Part shown: positions 33,510-45,211 of the stretch, one piece after another
Layout of the letters: each line of letters begins with the position of its first letter
How positions within the stretch are numbered: position 1 is the stretch's first letter
Origin: Cordia subcordata
Taxonomy: Eukaryota > Streptophyta > Magnoliopsida > Boraginales > Cordiaceae
Assembly (NCBI GenBank): GCA_028554755.1
Contig: JAPTOF010000010.1
Span: 8,220,001 to 8,284,000, forward strand
Direction of reading: 5' to 3'
DNA: 64,000 nt
Notes under the pieces: model-generated
Told to the model about the DNA's origin: nothing
Database searches by the model: none
The model's input: the letters and a program-made list of their open reading frames with translations, nothing else
Position numbers and translations under genes: made by a program

Positions 33510-35229
33510 CTGAATCAAGAAATCAAAAGAAAAAATTTAAAAAAAAAACAGTCAATCACGTGGTCAAAATTGGCCATGTAACTTGAAGTCCATAAGGGCA
33601 ATTATTAATCATACATATCTATACTATATACTAAATAAGCAACTACTGCAACTAGAAACTTTTCACCATGTTCTTCCATGTAGCAACCAAACACATGTTT
33701 ACAGTGCCACATGCAACATTCTTTCCATCCAAATAAAAGAATAATTTTAAAATCCATTCTTTCCTAACCAAGCATTTCACGCCTTCACAAGAACATTTCC
33801 AATTTAAATGTTCGATTCAATTAATGCAGATCTCTCAAGAACAAAAAGGTTAATATTGAAAAGTTTACCAAGAATTATTTTTTATAAAGTATATTTAAAT
33901 TTTATACTAGCATCAACTATAAAAATTGACTATCAATAATAAATAAAGATATTAAAATTATTCATGCATCGATGGGTTATACTCTAGTATAAACCATTGC
34001 ATGACAGAAAGAAAGTAAGTTGCACAGGGACAATTACAAAAGTAAACGACAGAAACATCACGAAAAAAAAATTAATCTTAGCTCTTCTTTCTCAATTCTT
34101 TGTCAATTTTGCTCTATATTAAAGATAGAAAGTGCCATTTGGATGAAATCGAGTAATAAATAATTTCACAATAGATTTGAACAAATCTTATGGTAAATTA
34201 AATTTCTTCTTCTCTTTTTTTTTTTTTTTTTTTTAACTTTGGTTTATTTTCGTTGAGCGTGATTGAGTAATTAATTTTTTTATCTCCACAAGAATTTTAA
34301 ATCATATCAACAAGCCATTTTTAGCCCTAACGGTATTTTCTAGTTAACAAATAAGAACTTCTAGTTGAAGATTTTCACTATATGGATAAGTTAAGTCAAA
34401 TATTTAGATGTGATGTAAGTTTTATGCCTTTTCTTTGACACCCTCTTGTAATCATCTTATTGGAAGAACAAATCGTTAATTCCTCAATTTTGGCAAAATT
34501 CCTAATTGAGTCCCTGGTGCATTTTAATTCCTCGGGTTAATAGACGTTTGCTAAAAATTAGCACCCAATCATTTGACTTGTTTGAAAAATCCAAAATGCT
34601 TTTGAGTAACCTTACACATATGTTATCCACAAAAAACAAACTAAATAAATAAATAAATAAAAATAGACAGAAAAAAAAAGATTAAAGATTCATACGTATG
34701 TAGCAGTGATCATATTAAAACAAATGACATTGTGTTCATCATTTCCTATATGAAAGAGCAATTTCTATCAACATATTCAACACAAATACCATGCCATATT
34801 CAATGCAGATACGAAAACTACAAGAAAGTGTCCTTCTCTAGCTAAAATTATAGGCACACAATACAATCCACCAAGAATAACATTTGCTTACAATACTGTA
34901 TCAACAATAAAAATGAAATCAAGAAGATAAAAGAATAACAATGTTTCTCTTTTTTTTTTTTTTTTTTTTGGGGTTACATATGTATAAAGTTGCTGAAGAG
35001 CATTTTGAATTTTTCTAACAAGTCAAATGGTTGATTATTAATTTTGGCAAATGCCTGTTACTGCAGGGATCAGAAAGCACTTTTTTCATAGCTGAGGGAC
35101 TGTTTGGGAATTTAGCCAAATTGGGGGAATATAAAGTCTTCCTCCCTCATTTTATTTAAATCATACGGCCATGATCCTTGGGTTACTATTCGTTAATCAT
35201 TTCCTTAATAGTTAATGAAAGAGTATTAC

Positions 35230-36010
35230 TACATATTACTCCCTTTTATGAATCACTCTTTTATCGCGTGACATCTTACTTTTCATGCCAACTAAATAAT
35301 TTTTATTTATCTTTCTCTTTCTTTTTATTTTTTTTGTCTCTTCCTAATTTATTTTTTCCCTCCCTTAATTAATAATTTTTGCAATCTTTTCCGTCTTTGT
35401 TTAACCAATATAAGAGGTTTATTGCAGTAATTATCAAACTTCTATTTTCTTCATTTCTCAATTTCCAACTCAACATTAACTTAAATACAATAAATTTTTT
35501 TTCCCAAGAAGTGATCTCAACAAGTACCGTGGTATTGTGGTTCTAGCAAAGGAAGCAAAGACAGAAAATTATTCAACTTCTAGAATTGAGTTAACTCCAT
35601 GGGATCTGCAACATTTTTCAATTGATTCAAACTACAATGACCTTGTTTTACAAGCCACACCTCAAAGAGCATGTGAATTGTTTGGAAACTATCTTATTCA
35701 TCACCTCAAATTCTCATTGGCGCGGACACTAGATTTCTTTCCCTCTTCTTGCAGGCTGCCTTGGCACCACAAAAATTGATAATAGGTGATTGATTTTAAT
35801 TTGTAAAAGAAAGTTTTGGTATTAAAGTTGATAGTGAGTTGGGAATCAAGAAATGAAAGAAAATAAAATTTTGATAATAGCTGCAATAAATGTCTAATTT
35901 GGGTTAAACAAAGAAGGAAATATTGACAGAGAGAGAGAGAGAAATAAGAAGAAAAAGTGAAATTAAAAAATATCCAGTCGGCATGATAAGTAGGATGTCA
36001 CATAAGAGGA
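35230..36010. mobile_element. Inverted-repeat element carrying an acyltransferase fragment
   Basis: The left arm (about 35,230-35,500) and the reverse complement of the right arm (about 35,790-36,010) share GTGACATCYTACTTWTCATG, TTCTTTGTTTAAC-like text, TTTATTGCAG and TTCTTCATTTCT-like wording. Between them lies part of a BAHD acyltransferase. Long inverted arms around a captured gene piece fit a Pack-MULE or foldback element. Target duplications were not found. The left arm and start of the cargo also occur at 20,985-21,352. Confidence 0.65.
35508..35780 (+). pseudogene. BAHD (HXXXD-type) acyltransferase N-terminal fragment
   Basis: Translated in pieces, this gives EVISTSTV, then AKTENYSTSRIELTPWDLQ, then TPQRACELFGNYLIHHLK, FSLARTLDFFP and, after a one-base shift, AGCLGTTK. 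BAHD enzymes typically have IELTPWDL near the N-terminus, TPQQ..LF, IIDHLKSSLSRTLDFFPLAGRL and TT. About the first 85 residues are represented, with at least two frameshifts and without the catalytic HXXXD and DFGWG motifs. Not functional; cargo of the surrounding inverted-repeat element. Confidence 0.8.
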
Positions 36011-36088
36011 GATAAATAAGTGGTAGAAAAAGGGGTGATATTAATATATAAGATTACCTAGTAATTCTAGATGTCACCTTACTTTTAG

Positions 36089-37290
36089 CACCTTATTTTC
36101 ATCTCTTACTTGGCATGTTGAGTTGGTATGCCAATTGGATTTTTTTTCTTTTCTTTCTCAATCTCTTTCCTTCTTTATTTTTTGCTTCCTCTTCTTATGT
36201 TTATCTCTCCTTATTTCTTTTTTCTTTTCCTCCCTCAATAAAGATTTCCTTCCCTCTTTTTCTTTCTCTTTTTTTTTTTTTTTTCTCTAAAAGAGTCTCT
36301 CTTCTTCAATTTTTTCCTCCCATCTTTGCAACTAGGCACTTTCATAATCATTGCAACATATTTCAACTATTTTAAGTGTTCATTTTTTTTTTCAGGGGTT
36401 AAATTATGCCCTTAATTATCAAAAGGTAATGTCGTGCGTGAGTTTATCAAAAGGAAAATTGTTCTCCATGAGTACGTTAAAACAAAATTCACACAAAGTT
36501 GAAGAATCCCAAGTAATGCTATGTTTGGATTTGCTGGGAGGAAGAAAAGTTTTCTAAAAAACATAAGGAAAAAAAGAAAAAGAAAATAAATGAATCTGAA
36601 CTGTTACTATGTTGGGATACTCAATAAGGATAAGGAAAAGGGAAGTAAATCAAAATTTAAAAATACAAAAGAAAGAAATCGAGTGGAAAAAAAGTTGGCT
36701 TAGATAGAAAATTTCAAGGAAGGAACAAGAAATGGATTAATTTTATGATATTTTGTTCGAATCCAGAAAAGAAAAGACAAAATAATTTTAAATACAAAAT
36801 TAACCTTTAATTGGCTTCAAATATACAGTGAATCGTGCCACTTTAATCTTATTTAAAGTCCCTTTTTTACATTAAAAGAAAAAGAAGAAAAGAAAGAAAC
36901 TTGTCTGAAAATTGTTTTAACTTACGGGAAACAATTTTCTTTTTAAAAAACTCACCTTAGTAGTATAATATATAACTTGCATGATTATGTGATTTAGTTA
37001 ATTTTACTACTCTATTGGGTCGAGTCATTACTTGATAATTAAGGGCATACTTTAACCAAAAAATAAAGTGAGCAGCAAAAAAAGTTGAAATATATTGCAA
37101 TATTTATGGAAATACCTGGTTGCAAAGATGGGAGGAGAAATTTGTAGACGAGAAATAAAGAGAAAGAAAAACATAAAAAAAAGAGTGAAAAAAATAAAGA
37201 AGGAAAGAGATTGGAAAACAAAAAAGTATAGTTGGCGTGCCAATTCAACTTGCCAAATAAGAGGCAAAAATAAGGTGCTAAAAGAATGCA
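36089..37290. repeat. 1.2-kb inverted repeat with a central TIR element
   Basis: 36,089-36,395 matches the reverse complement of 37,058-37,290 (TAGCACCTTATTTT, CAATCTCTTTCCTTCTTTAT, CTCCCATCTTTGCAAC). The middle, about 36,396-37,057, itself has inverted ends (GGGTTAAATTATGCCCTTAA and GGTTAAAGTATGCCCTTAAT) and a non-coding interior, so it looks like a DNA transposon within or joining the arms. The arm wording is related to the arms at 35,230 and 35,790. Confidence 0.72.
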
Positions 37291-37315
37291 ATTTTTATTA
37301 TGTTTTGTAGGGATG

Positions 37316-37995
37316 GTGCTCCTATAGAGCACTATACATCACACTATACATGAACAGTGTGCGTGCACCATACGTAACAGGACATATGTTTAAAATTTTT
37401 ATATTATAGGTTCAAAATTTTTATATTATATGTTCAAAATTCTAATATTACGCTGCAAACATGTTCAAAATTTTGAACTTAAGTTCAAAATTTTGAACAT
37501 GCTTGCAGCGTAATATAAGAATTTAGAATATATAATATAAATATTTTGAATATGTAATTTAAGAAATTTGAATACAGAGTATAATCTATAAGCACTTAAT
37601 ATAAGAGTTTTGAACAGAGAATATAAAATTTATGAGATTATAATTTTTATTTTGTGAACTTGCTTTTAAACTTGTAATATAAGAGTTTTAAACATATAAT
37701 ATAAGAATTTTCGACATATAGTATAAGAATTTTTAACATGTAATATAAGAATTTTTAACATAGAGTATAAAATTTATGAGATTAGAATTTTTAATTTGTG
37801 AACTTGCTTTTAAACTTTTGAATATGTAATATAAGAGTTTTGAACATGTTTATGATTTAATATAAAAGTTTTAGACCATAATATAAAAATTTTAAACACA
37901 TGTACTATTACGTAATCTGCGTTCATACCGTTCATGCACAGTACATTATACAATACTCATGCTGAGCACTATACATATAGTGTACAGTGTAGATA
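37316..37995. mobile_element. Foldback-like element with a long central palindrome
   Basis: Sub-terminal arms match in inverted orientation: 37,374-37,408 (ACATATGTTTAAAATTTTTA) and the reverse complement of 37,879-37,912 (ACATGTGTTTAAAATTTTTA). The outer ends share GAGCACTATACAT-type text. The interior repeats TAATATAAGAATTTT-type units many times and holds the palindrome at 37,441-37,520. No coding sequence. Class uncertain. Confidence 0.7.
37441..37520. repeat. 80-bp palindrome without spacer
   Basis: The 40 bases on each side of 37,480/37,481 are reverse complements with two mismatches. Each arm itself contains the 16-bp palindrome GTTCAAAATTTTGAAC. It can extrude as a cruciform, or fold as a perfect RNA hairpin if transcribed. 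Confidence 0.93.
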
Positions 37996-38292
37996 TTGCT
38001 AAAAGGAGAGTAACGTCTAACATTACTTGTCATGTAATTGCTTTTCCACTTAAATATTTGTGCCGTACATGCTTTAGGCAAATTTAAGAAAGAGATGCAC
38101 TACTATACCATAAGCAGAATGTTATAAATTCTTTTTTTCATTTTTCTTTCCTTTCTTCTAAATTTGGATGAAGAAAATGCACTACTCTATCATAAATTAA
38201 ATCCACTTAATTGGTTTTTGGTGACAATGTGTTTTACAGAAATATATATGAGCCTTTATTCTTACATTGTTACACATAAGAGCGGTAGACAG

Positions 38293-38952
38293 TTACTGGA
38301 CAACTCCATTGTTAGGATAGCTTATCCGTCTAGGCTGTCTAGCCTTCCAAAACCGAACCTCGAATGGTTCATCACTCAGAACCAGGTAATTCCTTGCATC
38401 GTCGTAAAAAATGCCAACATCTCCGCGGATGACTTTGCAAAATTCGCACACTGCCGGGCAGTAAACAAGCTTGTAACCCTTGAGGGTTTTCTCAATCTTG
38501 AACCAGTTGCTTATAGTATCGGCCCCGGGGCTCCCTTCAACTCCACCCGTAATTATATGGTACCGCCCTAGTGGTTCAACATAGTACTCAACCTTCCACA
38601 CAGTTGATTGAACACAAATTGTTGAAACTGTGAACTTTATATTTAGATCAGTCGAAAAGCGGATTACTCCTTCCTCGGGATTCACTGGAGTAAATACCAA
38701 TGGGAGGCCGAAAGCAATATCAAGTGGGTCCTGGAAAACGGCAAGTGGGCAGCTGGTTTCATTGCTAATGCTGTCTAGTATGACTCCACCTCCATAACCT
38801 TTGCCCCGGAAAGCCGGCAGCATGTAGTAGTATGCACCTGCCATGAGATTATCCCCGTCATTGTCAAGCGCCGGGTCTGGTGCTTCAGCAGCTGTAGCTG
38901 AGAAGATGGAAAAGATCACAAGGAAAGAAATGAGAAATGATGTGTTTTTCAT
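38293..38952 (-). CDS. Kunitz-type protease inhibitor, miraculin-like (KTI5)
   Basis: 219 residues from the ATG at 38,950-38,952. An open frame continues 54 codons upstream, but that part overlaps the TATA box (39,021-39,028) and 5' UTR, and the signal peptide begins at this Met. Signal peptide to about residue 24 (SFLISFLVIFSIFSAT, then AAEA). The Kunitz signature is ALDNDGDNL (28-36), with Ala at the first place. Five cysteines follow (68, 113, 165, 169, 172). SNETS sequon at N64. Like KTI1 it has AFRGKGYGGGV and ends RRISYPNNGV, so the two are a subgroup. Diverged spots: YYVEPLGRYHI for YDESTGQYFI, and DDARNYLVLS for QDGYRRLALS. Probably a functional, diverged inhibitor. Confidence 0.93.
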   Translation of the reverse strand: MKNTSFLISFLVIFSIFSATAAEAPDPALDNDGDNLMAGAYYYMLPAFRGKGYGGGVILDSISNETSCPLAVFQDPLDIAFGLPLVFTPVNPEEGVIRFSTDLNIKFTVSTICVQSTVWKVEYYVEPLGRYHIITGGVEGSPGADTISNWFKIEKTLKGYKLVYCPAVCEFCKVIRGDVGIFYDDARNYLVLSDEPFEVRFWKARQPRRISYPNNGVVQ

Positions 38953-39020
38953 CGTGAGACGATGTTTTAATTGCTGGATAAACAATGTAGTTGTGTAGGA
39001 GAAGGGTTTGCAGCTTATGC

Positions 39021-39320
39021 TTTTATAGACAAGCCAAGTGACATACATGCATACCCTCCCGAGCCGTGTATAATACACAATTTGTCGATTACAACTTTGT
39101 GACTCAAGATTCACAATGTCCTACAAAGCTGATAGTGGCATCCTAGAAAATCTCATTCAAGTATTAAATAAATTTGTTGGACTCATTGGATATCACCACG
39201 TCCTTTCTTTGTGATATTTCTTGGTGCAATCTGTATGTGGTCCAAATTTATTTCAGCCGCATCAATATTCTCCACGTTCTTGTTGTGACTGGAGCCATAG
39301 TCCCTAGCCAGCGTCTTATT
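39021..39320 (-). promoter_or_regulatory. KTI5 core promoter and diverged module
   Basis: CTATAAAAG (minus) at 39,020-39,028, about 70 bp before the ATG. Further out, 39,265-39,320 keeps TATTCTCCACGTTCTTGTTG, TGACTGGAGCCATAGTCCCT and AGCGTCTTATTGGATAAGAT, a diverged form of the module at KTI1-4. The truncated copy upstream of 45,370 keeps the same form at about 45,748-45,792. Confidence 0.6.
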
Positions 39321-39623
39321 GGATAAGATTACGACGTCCAATCGTCCAGTTGGATTTTCACTTTAGGCCTTCAACTGTGCGAGCAAGGCCCATCTAATCC
39401 AAACTGGTGCGGAAGGGGCTTCATGTTCACGTTGGAAATTGACAGTCCACTTTGAAAGGTGCATTACATGGCCATAGACATCCTGCTCTTTTTCGCTCCA
39501 AAATCTTGTGAATCAATTTCGTTTGAAAAGAAGAGAAGAACACATTTGTATTTAAGCCAAAGAACTTCAAAGGATCCAGTAGGATTTTGACTTGAAATGC
39601 AATGGCTGATATTGAGCATGCTA

Positions 39624-40129
39624 TGTTAGAATTTTTTATTAAAATTATAGGCTACCACTAATTGAAATGTTTTATGTTTTCGAAAAATGGGTTGAGGTTA
39701 ACCAGTAAAATCTCAAGTATTATTTAATTGTGATCTATTTCAGTTGGGTGTAGATTCGTCTCATGAATATTATTGTTTTAGTAGTGTGATATGTAAACTG
39801 TAAAACCTGCTTAAAGTTTTAGAGCACCTTGATGGAGGACTTAATAAAGTTTTTAAAGCTAGGCCTCTCTCTTATCTAGAGTACTAATAGTTTATATTAG
39901 GATTGGCTGCCCTCATACAGAAGTTAGAGAGGAGAGGGAGCACTTAGTCCAGGCGTGCCTACCATAACACGTTGCTACAGTTTTATCGCAGGATTCGAAA
40001 AACTATCTTAAGAGAAGTTAAGGCTTTAAAACAAGGTACGCTTCAAATACTATTAATTTTGTTTATTATTGCAGTGTTTTTATTTCTAGTATTAGTTTTA
40101 ATTAAAGTCTAACAGGTAGTATCAGAGCC
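39624..40129 (+). mobile_element. LTR (491 bp) with primer-binding site, family A
   Basis: The LTR begins TGTTAGAATTTTTTATT (39,624) and ends AATTAAAGTCTAACA (40,114), so TGTTAGA and TCTAACA form the terminal inverted pair. Two bases later comes TAGTATCAGAGCC, a one-base variant of the initiator-Met tRNA primer site TGGTATCAGAGCC. A second copy is at 62,563-63,088. No gag or pol follows, so the internal region is lost or non-coding. Confidence 0.88.
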
Positions 40130-41793
40130 ACTAATATCAAATTTAGAATCTGCATAAAGAATCACGAGTTGCCATACATTAGAAATCAGGCACGACATGA
40201 TTCCCGCAGATACTTCCACGAACTGCATGCATGCTAACAATTTTGAAAAGTTTCTCTAATATGGGTACTAATAGCTGGTCAATTGTGAAGCATCACATTA
40301 CATGAAAAGATTACGTAGAGAAAGATAAGAAAAATTATTCGAAAGTCGGCCAAAGTCAAAAAGTCATGCCCTTAATAATTCGAGATTGGCAATGTTGTAG
40401 TAGCCGGTATGCCCTATAACTGAGTTTTGATAGCTCATTTAAACAAGGCAAAGACGAGGGCGACGAGACCAAATATTTTTAAGACATATTTATGTGATTT
40501 TGTAGATTCTTGAGGGACTTCTATTTTAGGCCTAAGGGTATATATGTGGCTGAGTCTATTAGTGGGGTATAAAGTCTATGTGGCTGAATTCCTTATGATA
40601 AAACCTACTTAATTTTTATTTACGTTTTTTCTAAAGAAAAGGTAAAACTAGTAGATGTGGTGAAACTTTTTTTTAATATATTAATCAATGTCTTTTAATG
40701 ATAAGAATTTCTATTTATTTTATTGACTTGGGTGAATCCCTGTAAAAATTCATAGAAATCTGCTTACAATTCATCATATCAAATAAGGATGACTAAACAT
40801 TGATTTATTTTACGATAACATCTCTTGATACATACTCAAGGTTCTACTCATGGACTGAGTGTTTTGCAGCCATTGCATTGAATAGTCTGTAGCGTGTTCG
40901 GCTAATCATATTTTCTTACAAACCACAACTTCATCGTAAGGGCCATGACGACACTTGACGTCACCCATATTTTGGCTGGGCAACCAAATGCAATATTTAA
41001 GTTTGCGTCCATAGCATAGTGGAACCACTCTGGCAACAAGTAAATAATTAATAAGAAATTTTGTGTGTTGGTGGCTGATTGAAATAAGTGAAGTTTAAGC
41101 TAAGTTGACATAGAAAGTGTAGTTTCGGGTTTTCTTTTGTTTATGCTTGGTACTATCGACTCGTTGAATAATCGCCACAATTTGATAGGATTAATAGAGG
41201 AGATATTTATCTGCAGATTCGAAACATTATTGCTAGCTATAGCACACATAAAGTATATATAGAGGGCTAGATACTTAAGACACAAGTTTCTTGAAGCAAA
41301 GGGAGATGTTTACTGGATTATAAATGCCATCCATGTGTGTCATATTATAATTGATGATTGGTTCTTGAACTTGATAATAATTACATACTGAATCGACCAT
41401 GAACTTTTGCATAAGGTAATTTTTTTTTTAAGATCACAATTACCTATTGTTGATCATTTGTATTTTATAAGTGGGGTACCTGGTCATGACTGTGCCTTTC
41501 GCTAGCAAAAGTTATAATAATTAAAGGTAACATTGGATTTAAATTTGGTTATAATTGTGATCAATCGTTTGTTATCTCTCAAATGACCTAGTTTTTATGT
41601 TACAATAATGCTGGTAAATGATGGATTTTCTATCACATTATATGTGTAGTATTTAGAGTGATCAAGTGAATTAGTTCATGATTTTCTTTATAAAATTATG
41701 TGCACGTAAGTATGTTGAAGGGTGAGTGCATTATCAATTAACTTTGTTTATGATGCTCAAAATAAAGAATATAATTCTAAATATAATGCCAGT

Positions 41794-41795
<2 letters not shown>
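40130..41795. other. Gene-free stretch after the LTR
   Basis: No frame resembles a retroelement or host protein. It may include internal sequence of the LTR element. An (AT)n microsatellite follows at 41,796-41,846. Confidence 0.4.
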
Positions 41796-41850
<55 letters not shown>

Positions 41851-42289
41851 TGGCATCAATTAACATGTTTTGAATCGCAAAGTATTTTGACCAAATTAGG
41901 TCTAGAATTACTAATAGCTTGCAAAAGGATGCTTGGGGTGGTGATGTTCTCCACCAATGGCTATAATCAACCACTTTGGAAATAAGTGAATAAATAAGTT
42001 ATATTCTTTTCAAGCTACTTATCTATGTCTCTATTTGACATGTAAATATTTATGCGTTATGAGCCAATTATTTGTAGTATATATCATAATATCATTACTA
42101 TAGTTACATATATGCCCAACTCAAGATTTATTTTAGAATTTTTGTATCTATATGATGTTCATATATTAGTTTTTACTCCGCATTTAGGTTATAAAGATTT
42201 AATTAAAGGATTAATAGTAGAGATATTACACATAAAAGTAACTTGTCCCTGTTAAATCATTGATGATTTATATAGGCGGTTGCGCCAAA

Positions 42290-42995
42290 TGTTGTGTTTG
42301 TTTAGGTCTTATTTTAAGACACTTATTTTATTTGACAACTTATGTGAAAAAGATTATTTTTTATTAGCTTATTATAAGACACTTATAAGATACTTTTCAT
42401 AAGATGCCTTATTTGTAGTTATTAAAAATAAGTTGGGTTTTGGATACTTATATTTTATCTTATATCTTATCAGTTAGAAAAATAATAAAAATTAAAAATT
42501 AAAAATTATAAAAAATTAAAAATTAAAGAAAATTTAGAATTTAAAAATTAAAATAAAATTTAAAAATTTTTAAAATAAAATTTAAGAATTTAAAAAATAA
42601 AAAATAAAAAATAAAAAATAAAATATTAAATATTAAAAAATTAAAAAAATTAAATATTAAAAATTTGAATTTAAAAATTAGAAAATTTTAAATTCAAAAT
42701 TAAAATTTAAAAACTAAAAAATTAAAAAAAATTAAATTAAAATTTTTAAAAATTTTAAAATTTTAAAATAAAAATTAATTAATCTTTATATTTTATAATT
42801 TATTATTTAGTTATAAAATTAAAATACCATGACTCAAAATTAACAACATTATTATCAAATTAACTTATAACAGCCTTTTAGCTTACAAATCAAACAGTCT
42901 TATTATATCAGACACTTATTTCTTATAAGACACTTATCATATAAGGTACTTATCAAATTTCAGATTTAAGATAAGACTGTTCCAAACAGACTAAA
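42290..42995. repeat. A/T low-complexity tract inside a hAT-like repeat
   Basis: 42,475-42,780 is almost only A and T in AAAATTAAAAATTAAA-type units. The outer parts mirror each other loosely (TGTTTGTTTAGGTCTTATTT on the left; reverse complement of the right, GTCTGTTTGGAACAGTCTTA; TAAGACACTTAT repeats inside both), suggesting an old MITE with an expanded core. No coding content. Confidence 0.5.
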
Positions 42996-44690
42996 AGTGG
43001 GCCTTTGTGTTAATTCATTAATTATTTGATAAGGATCCTAGGATGCTTGCTTTTTTGGATTAGTATATGCAATTGCCTGCCCAAAGGGGGTAATTATATG
43101 TATTAATTTAAAAGAAATAGGAGTGGGCAGTGAAGGTGGTTGTTCTTATGAATTTAAATGGATTTATTTGCCCGAAAGGGATAGATCTGTTTAAGGTTGT
43201 CTCACTGTTTCACTTGAGTGGGAGGTTCATATCATATATTGTATATCTTGCCTAAAGAGGAATATGCAGTGACATACTTTCGACTCTTATGAGGATATTG
43301 CTATTACGGTTCATTGTAGATATTAGTTATGTTGTAATGTTATATTAAAACTACAATTAGCAACATTCCTTGAATGATCAATTTGTTCAGATCTTGTCTG
43401 GTGATAATTATTTTTATCCTTTTTTGTTTTGTTCTATTTTGAAGTTTCAATTAATTTTTTTTATTATAAGCTGGTCTGGGTTCCTCCAAGCTATTAAGAA
43501 AATTGAGATTATAAAGTATATAAAGTCAAATGATGTTCTATTCATGTTGATAAGTCCAAAATAAGCCTGTAATTCATAATTAATTGTGCTTAATTTTCAA
43601 ATTAGATGCTCTTTAATTGGTGTTTTTGATGTGTTTTTACATCTTTATGCTTGGGAAAAGGAGTTGGATGCATTATATATGGATTCAAGGGATTTTTGGA
43701 CATGTTTGTAGCTGATAAAATTGATTCAGCCATCTTGGAAAATATCATGCAATTTCTATGCGGGATTAACCAAGCTTTGACGAAGATTGGAGATATTTTG
43801 GTAGCACTTTTGGAAAAGAATTGTATTAAAGACTTGCCATATTTTGAAAAGGAAGGAGATTAATTTTAGAAGTCTTTTATCAAGGATTTTTACCTTTTTT
43901 ATTTTCCTTAGTTTTAAAGAGTTTTCTTAGTCGAGAAGGACTCTACTTAGGAATTTCTCCTATATATTTTCCTACGTACGATTCATAGAGAGAGCCAGAC
44001 TTTAATCAAAATATTTCCAACAGATTTTTATTTCTCTGAGCCACCTTCTTCATGGAGATGGAGTTCTACATTTCTTTCTAACCAAGGGTTAATTAAGATT
44101 TCGATTCTTCAATTCCATGAGATCTAATTGTTTTATTCCTTTCATGCTATTTTGATATTTGCGTATTTACTGTTTCAAGAATTAATATTGTTCTGTGATT
44201 GTTTAATTAGGGTCCGATTATTCAATTGCATGATAATAGGTAACTAATTAGATTAATTTAATTAATCTAAGAATAGTGGTAACCAAGTTTCTTGTGTAAT
44301 TACGCAATCTAAATGAGCAATTACCACGAGAGTATTGACTTTTAGAATCAGGTCTTTCTAGAGTTTTATTGCTGCCGTTAGATAGATTTTGCATGCTTTG
44401 GTTACTTTTATTTTTTATTTACGTTTTTATTTTTCTACCCAATTGCGTGCCCACGCACAGCGGACCAGCGGCTGGACAGTTTTGCTTATTTTACTTATTT
44501 TTGCATTAAAACCCCTCTATTTTGCTTGTGACTTGCTTGACTAATCTACTTGACATAATTAGTATATTCTAAATTTCTCCAATCCTTGTGGACTCGACCA
44601 TTTTCTCACCGCGTACAAAAATTAAATTCGCAAGGTAAGAATTGAAATTTTATTTTTGGTGGTTTCAACGCCCATCACAAGTTTTGAATT
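42996..44690. other. Retroelement-like non-coding DNA
   Basis: CCCAAAGG-type motifs near 43,080 and 43,172, a TATATATTTT box near 43,963 followed by leader-like text, and CTTGTGGACTCGACCATTTT near 44,586, wording often seen next to plant LTR-retrotransposon leaders. No gag, pol or paired LTR was found. The short frames at 43,370-43,564 and 43,651-43,863 match nothing I recognise. Confidence 0.4.
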
Positions 44691-44899
44691 TTTTAACCTC
44701 TTTTTAAGAAAATGTTGTATTAGTTTATAATTTTGTCTATATTTTTTGTATTAGAAGTAGTATTTTGTTAGTTTGAAAGAAATTAGAATGTGAAATATAA
44801 TTGTTTATTGATTTATGAATACAATATTGTAGTTTGTAATTATAAAGGATTTTGATATTTTTCAAATCTTATAAATTCTGATTTTGTAATTTTACAGGA

Positions 44900-44930
<31 letters not shown>

Positions 44931-44939
44931 TTATTATAT

Positions 44940-45211
44940 TTTTAATACTCTTTTAGTTACATCTTAAGATGTAACAAATTTTAGTTATACTTTCAAATAT
45001 AGCAAACTTTAGTTACATTTTAAAATGTAACTAATGTTAATTACATCTTTAAATGCAGCAAATATTAGTTACATTTTTAAGTGTAGTAATATTTTTTGTT
45101 GCATCAATATTAGTTACACTTGTAGCAAGTGTAACCAATTTTTTTAATTACATTTTCAAATGTGACTGGAGATTAATATATATGTAATTATTAGTAATAT
45201 TTCTTGTAGTG
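44940..45211. mobile_element. CACTA right end with palindromic subterminal array
   Basis: The element ends TTTCTTGTAGTG at 45,211, the reverse complement of the plant CACTA terminus CACTACAAGAAA. The 230 bp before it hold about eight TTAGTTACAT-like motifs, some fused head to head into perfect palindromes (44,956-44,975; 45,011-45,032) or with a 3-bp centre (45,113-45,135). Such arrays are transposase-binding regions in this superfamily. The left end was not found. The KTI relic begins at the next base. Confidence 0.78.

Noticed and set aside
37374..37960. CRISPR-like array from repeated TAATATAAGAATTTT units
   Set aside because: Eukaryotic A+T-rich foldback element; units and spacings are irregular and there are no cas genes.
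38953..39114. 54-codon N-terminal extension of the KTI5 frame
   Set aside because: It spans the TATA box and 5' UTR, and the signal peptide starts at the later Met; the upstream Met is not in a sensible place for a secreted protein.
41777..41974. Frame across the (AT)n repeat
   Set aside because: It encodes alternating Tyr-Ile from a microsatellite.
43651..43863. 70-codon frame as a small gene
   Set aside because: No known domain; lies in retroelement-like leader DNA.
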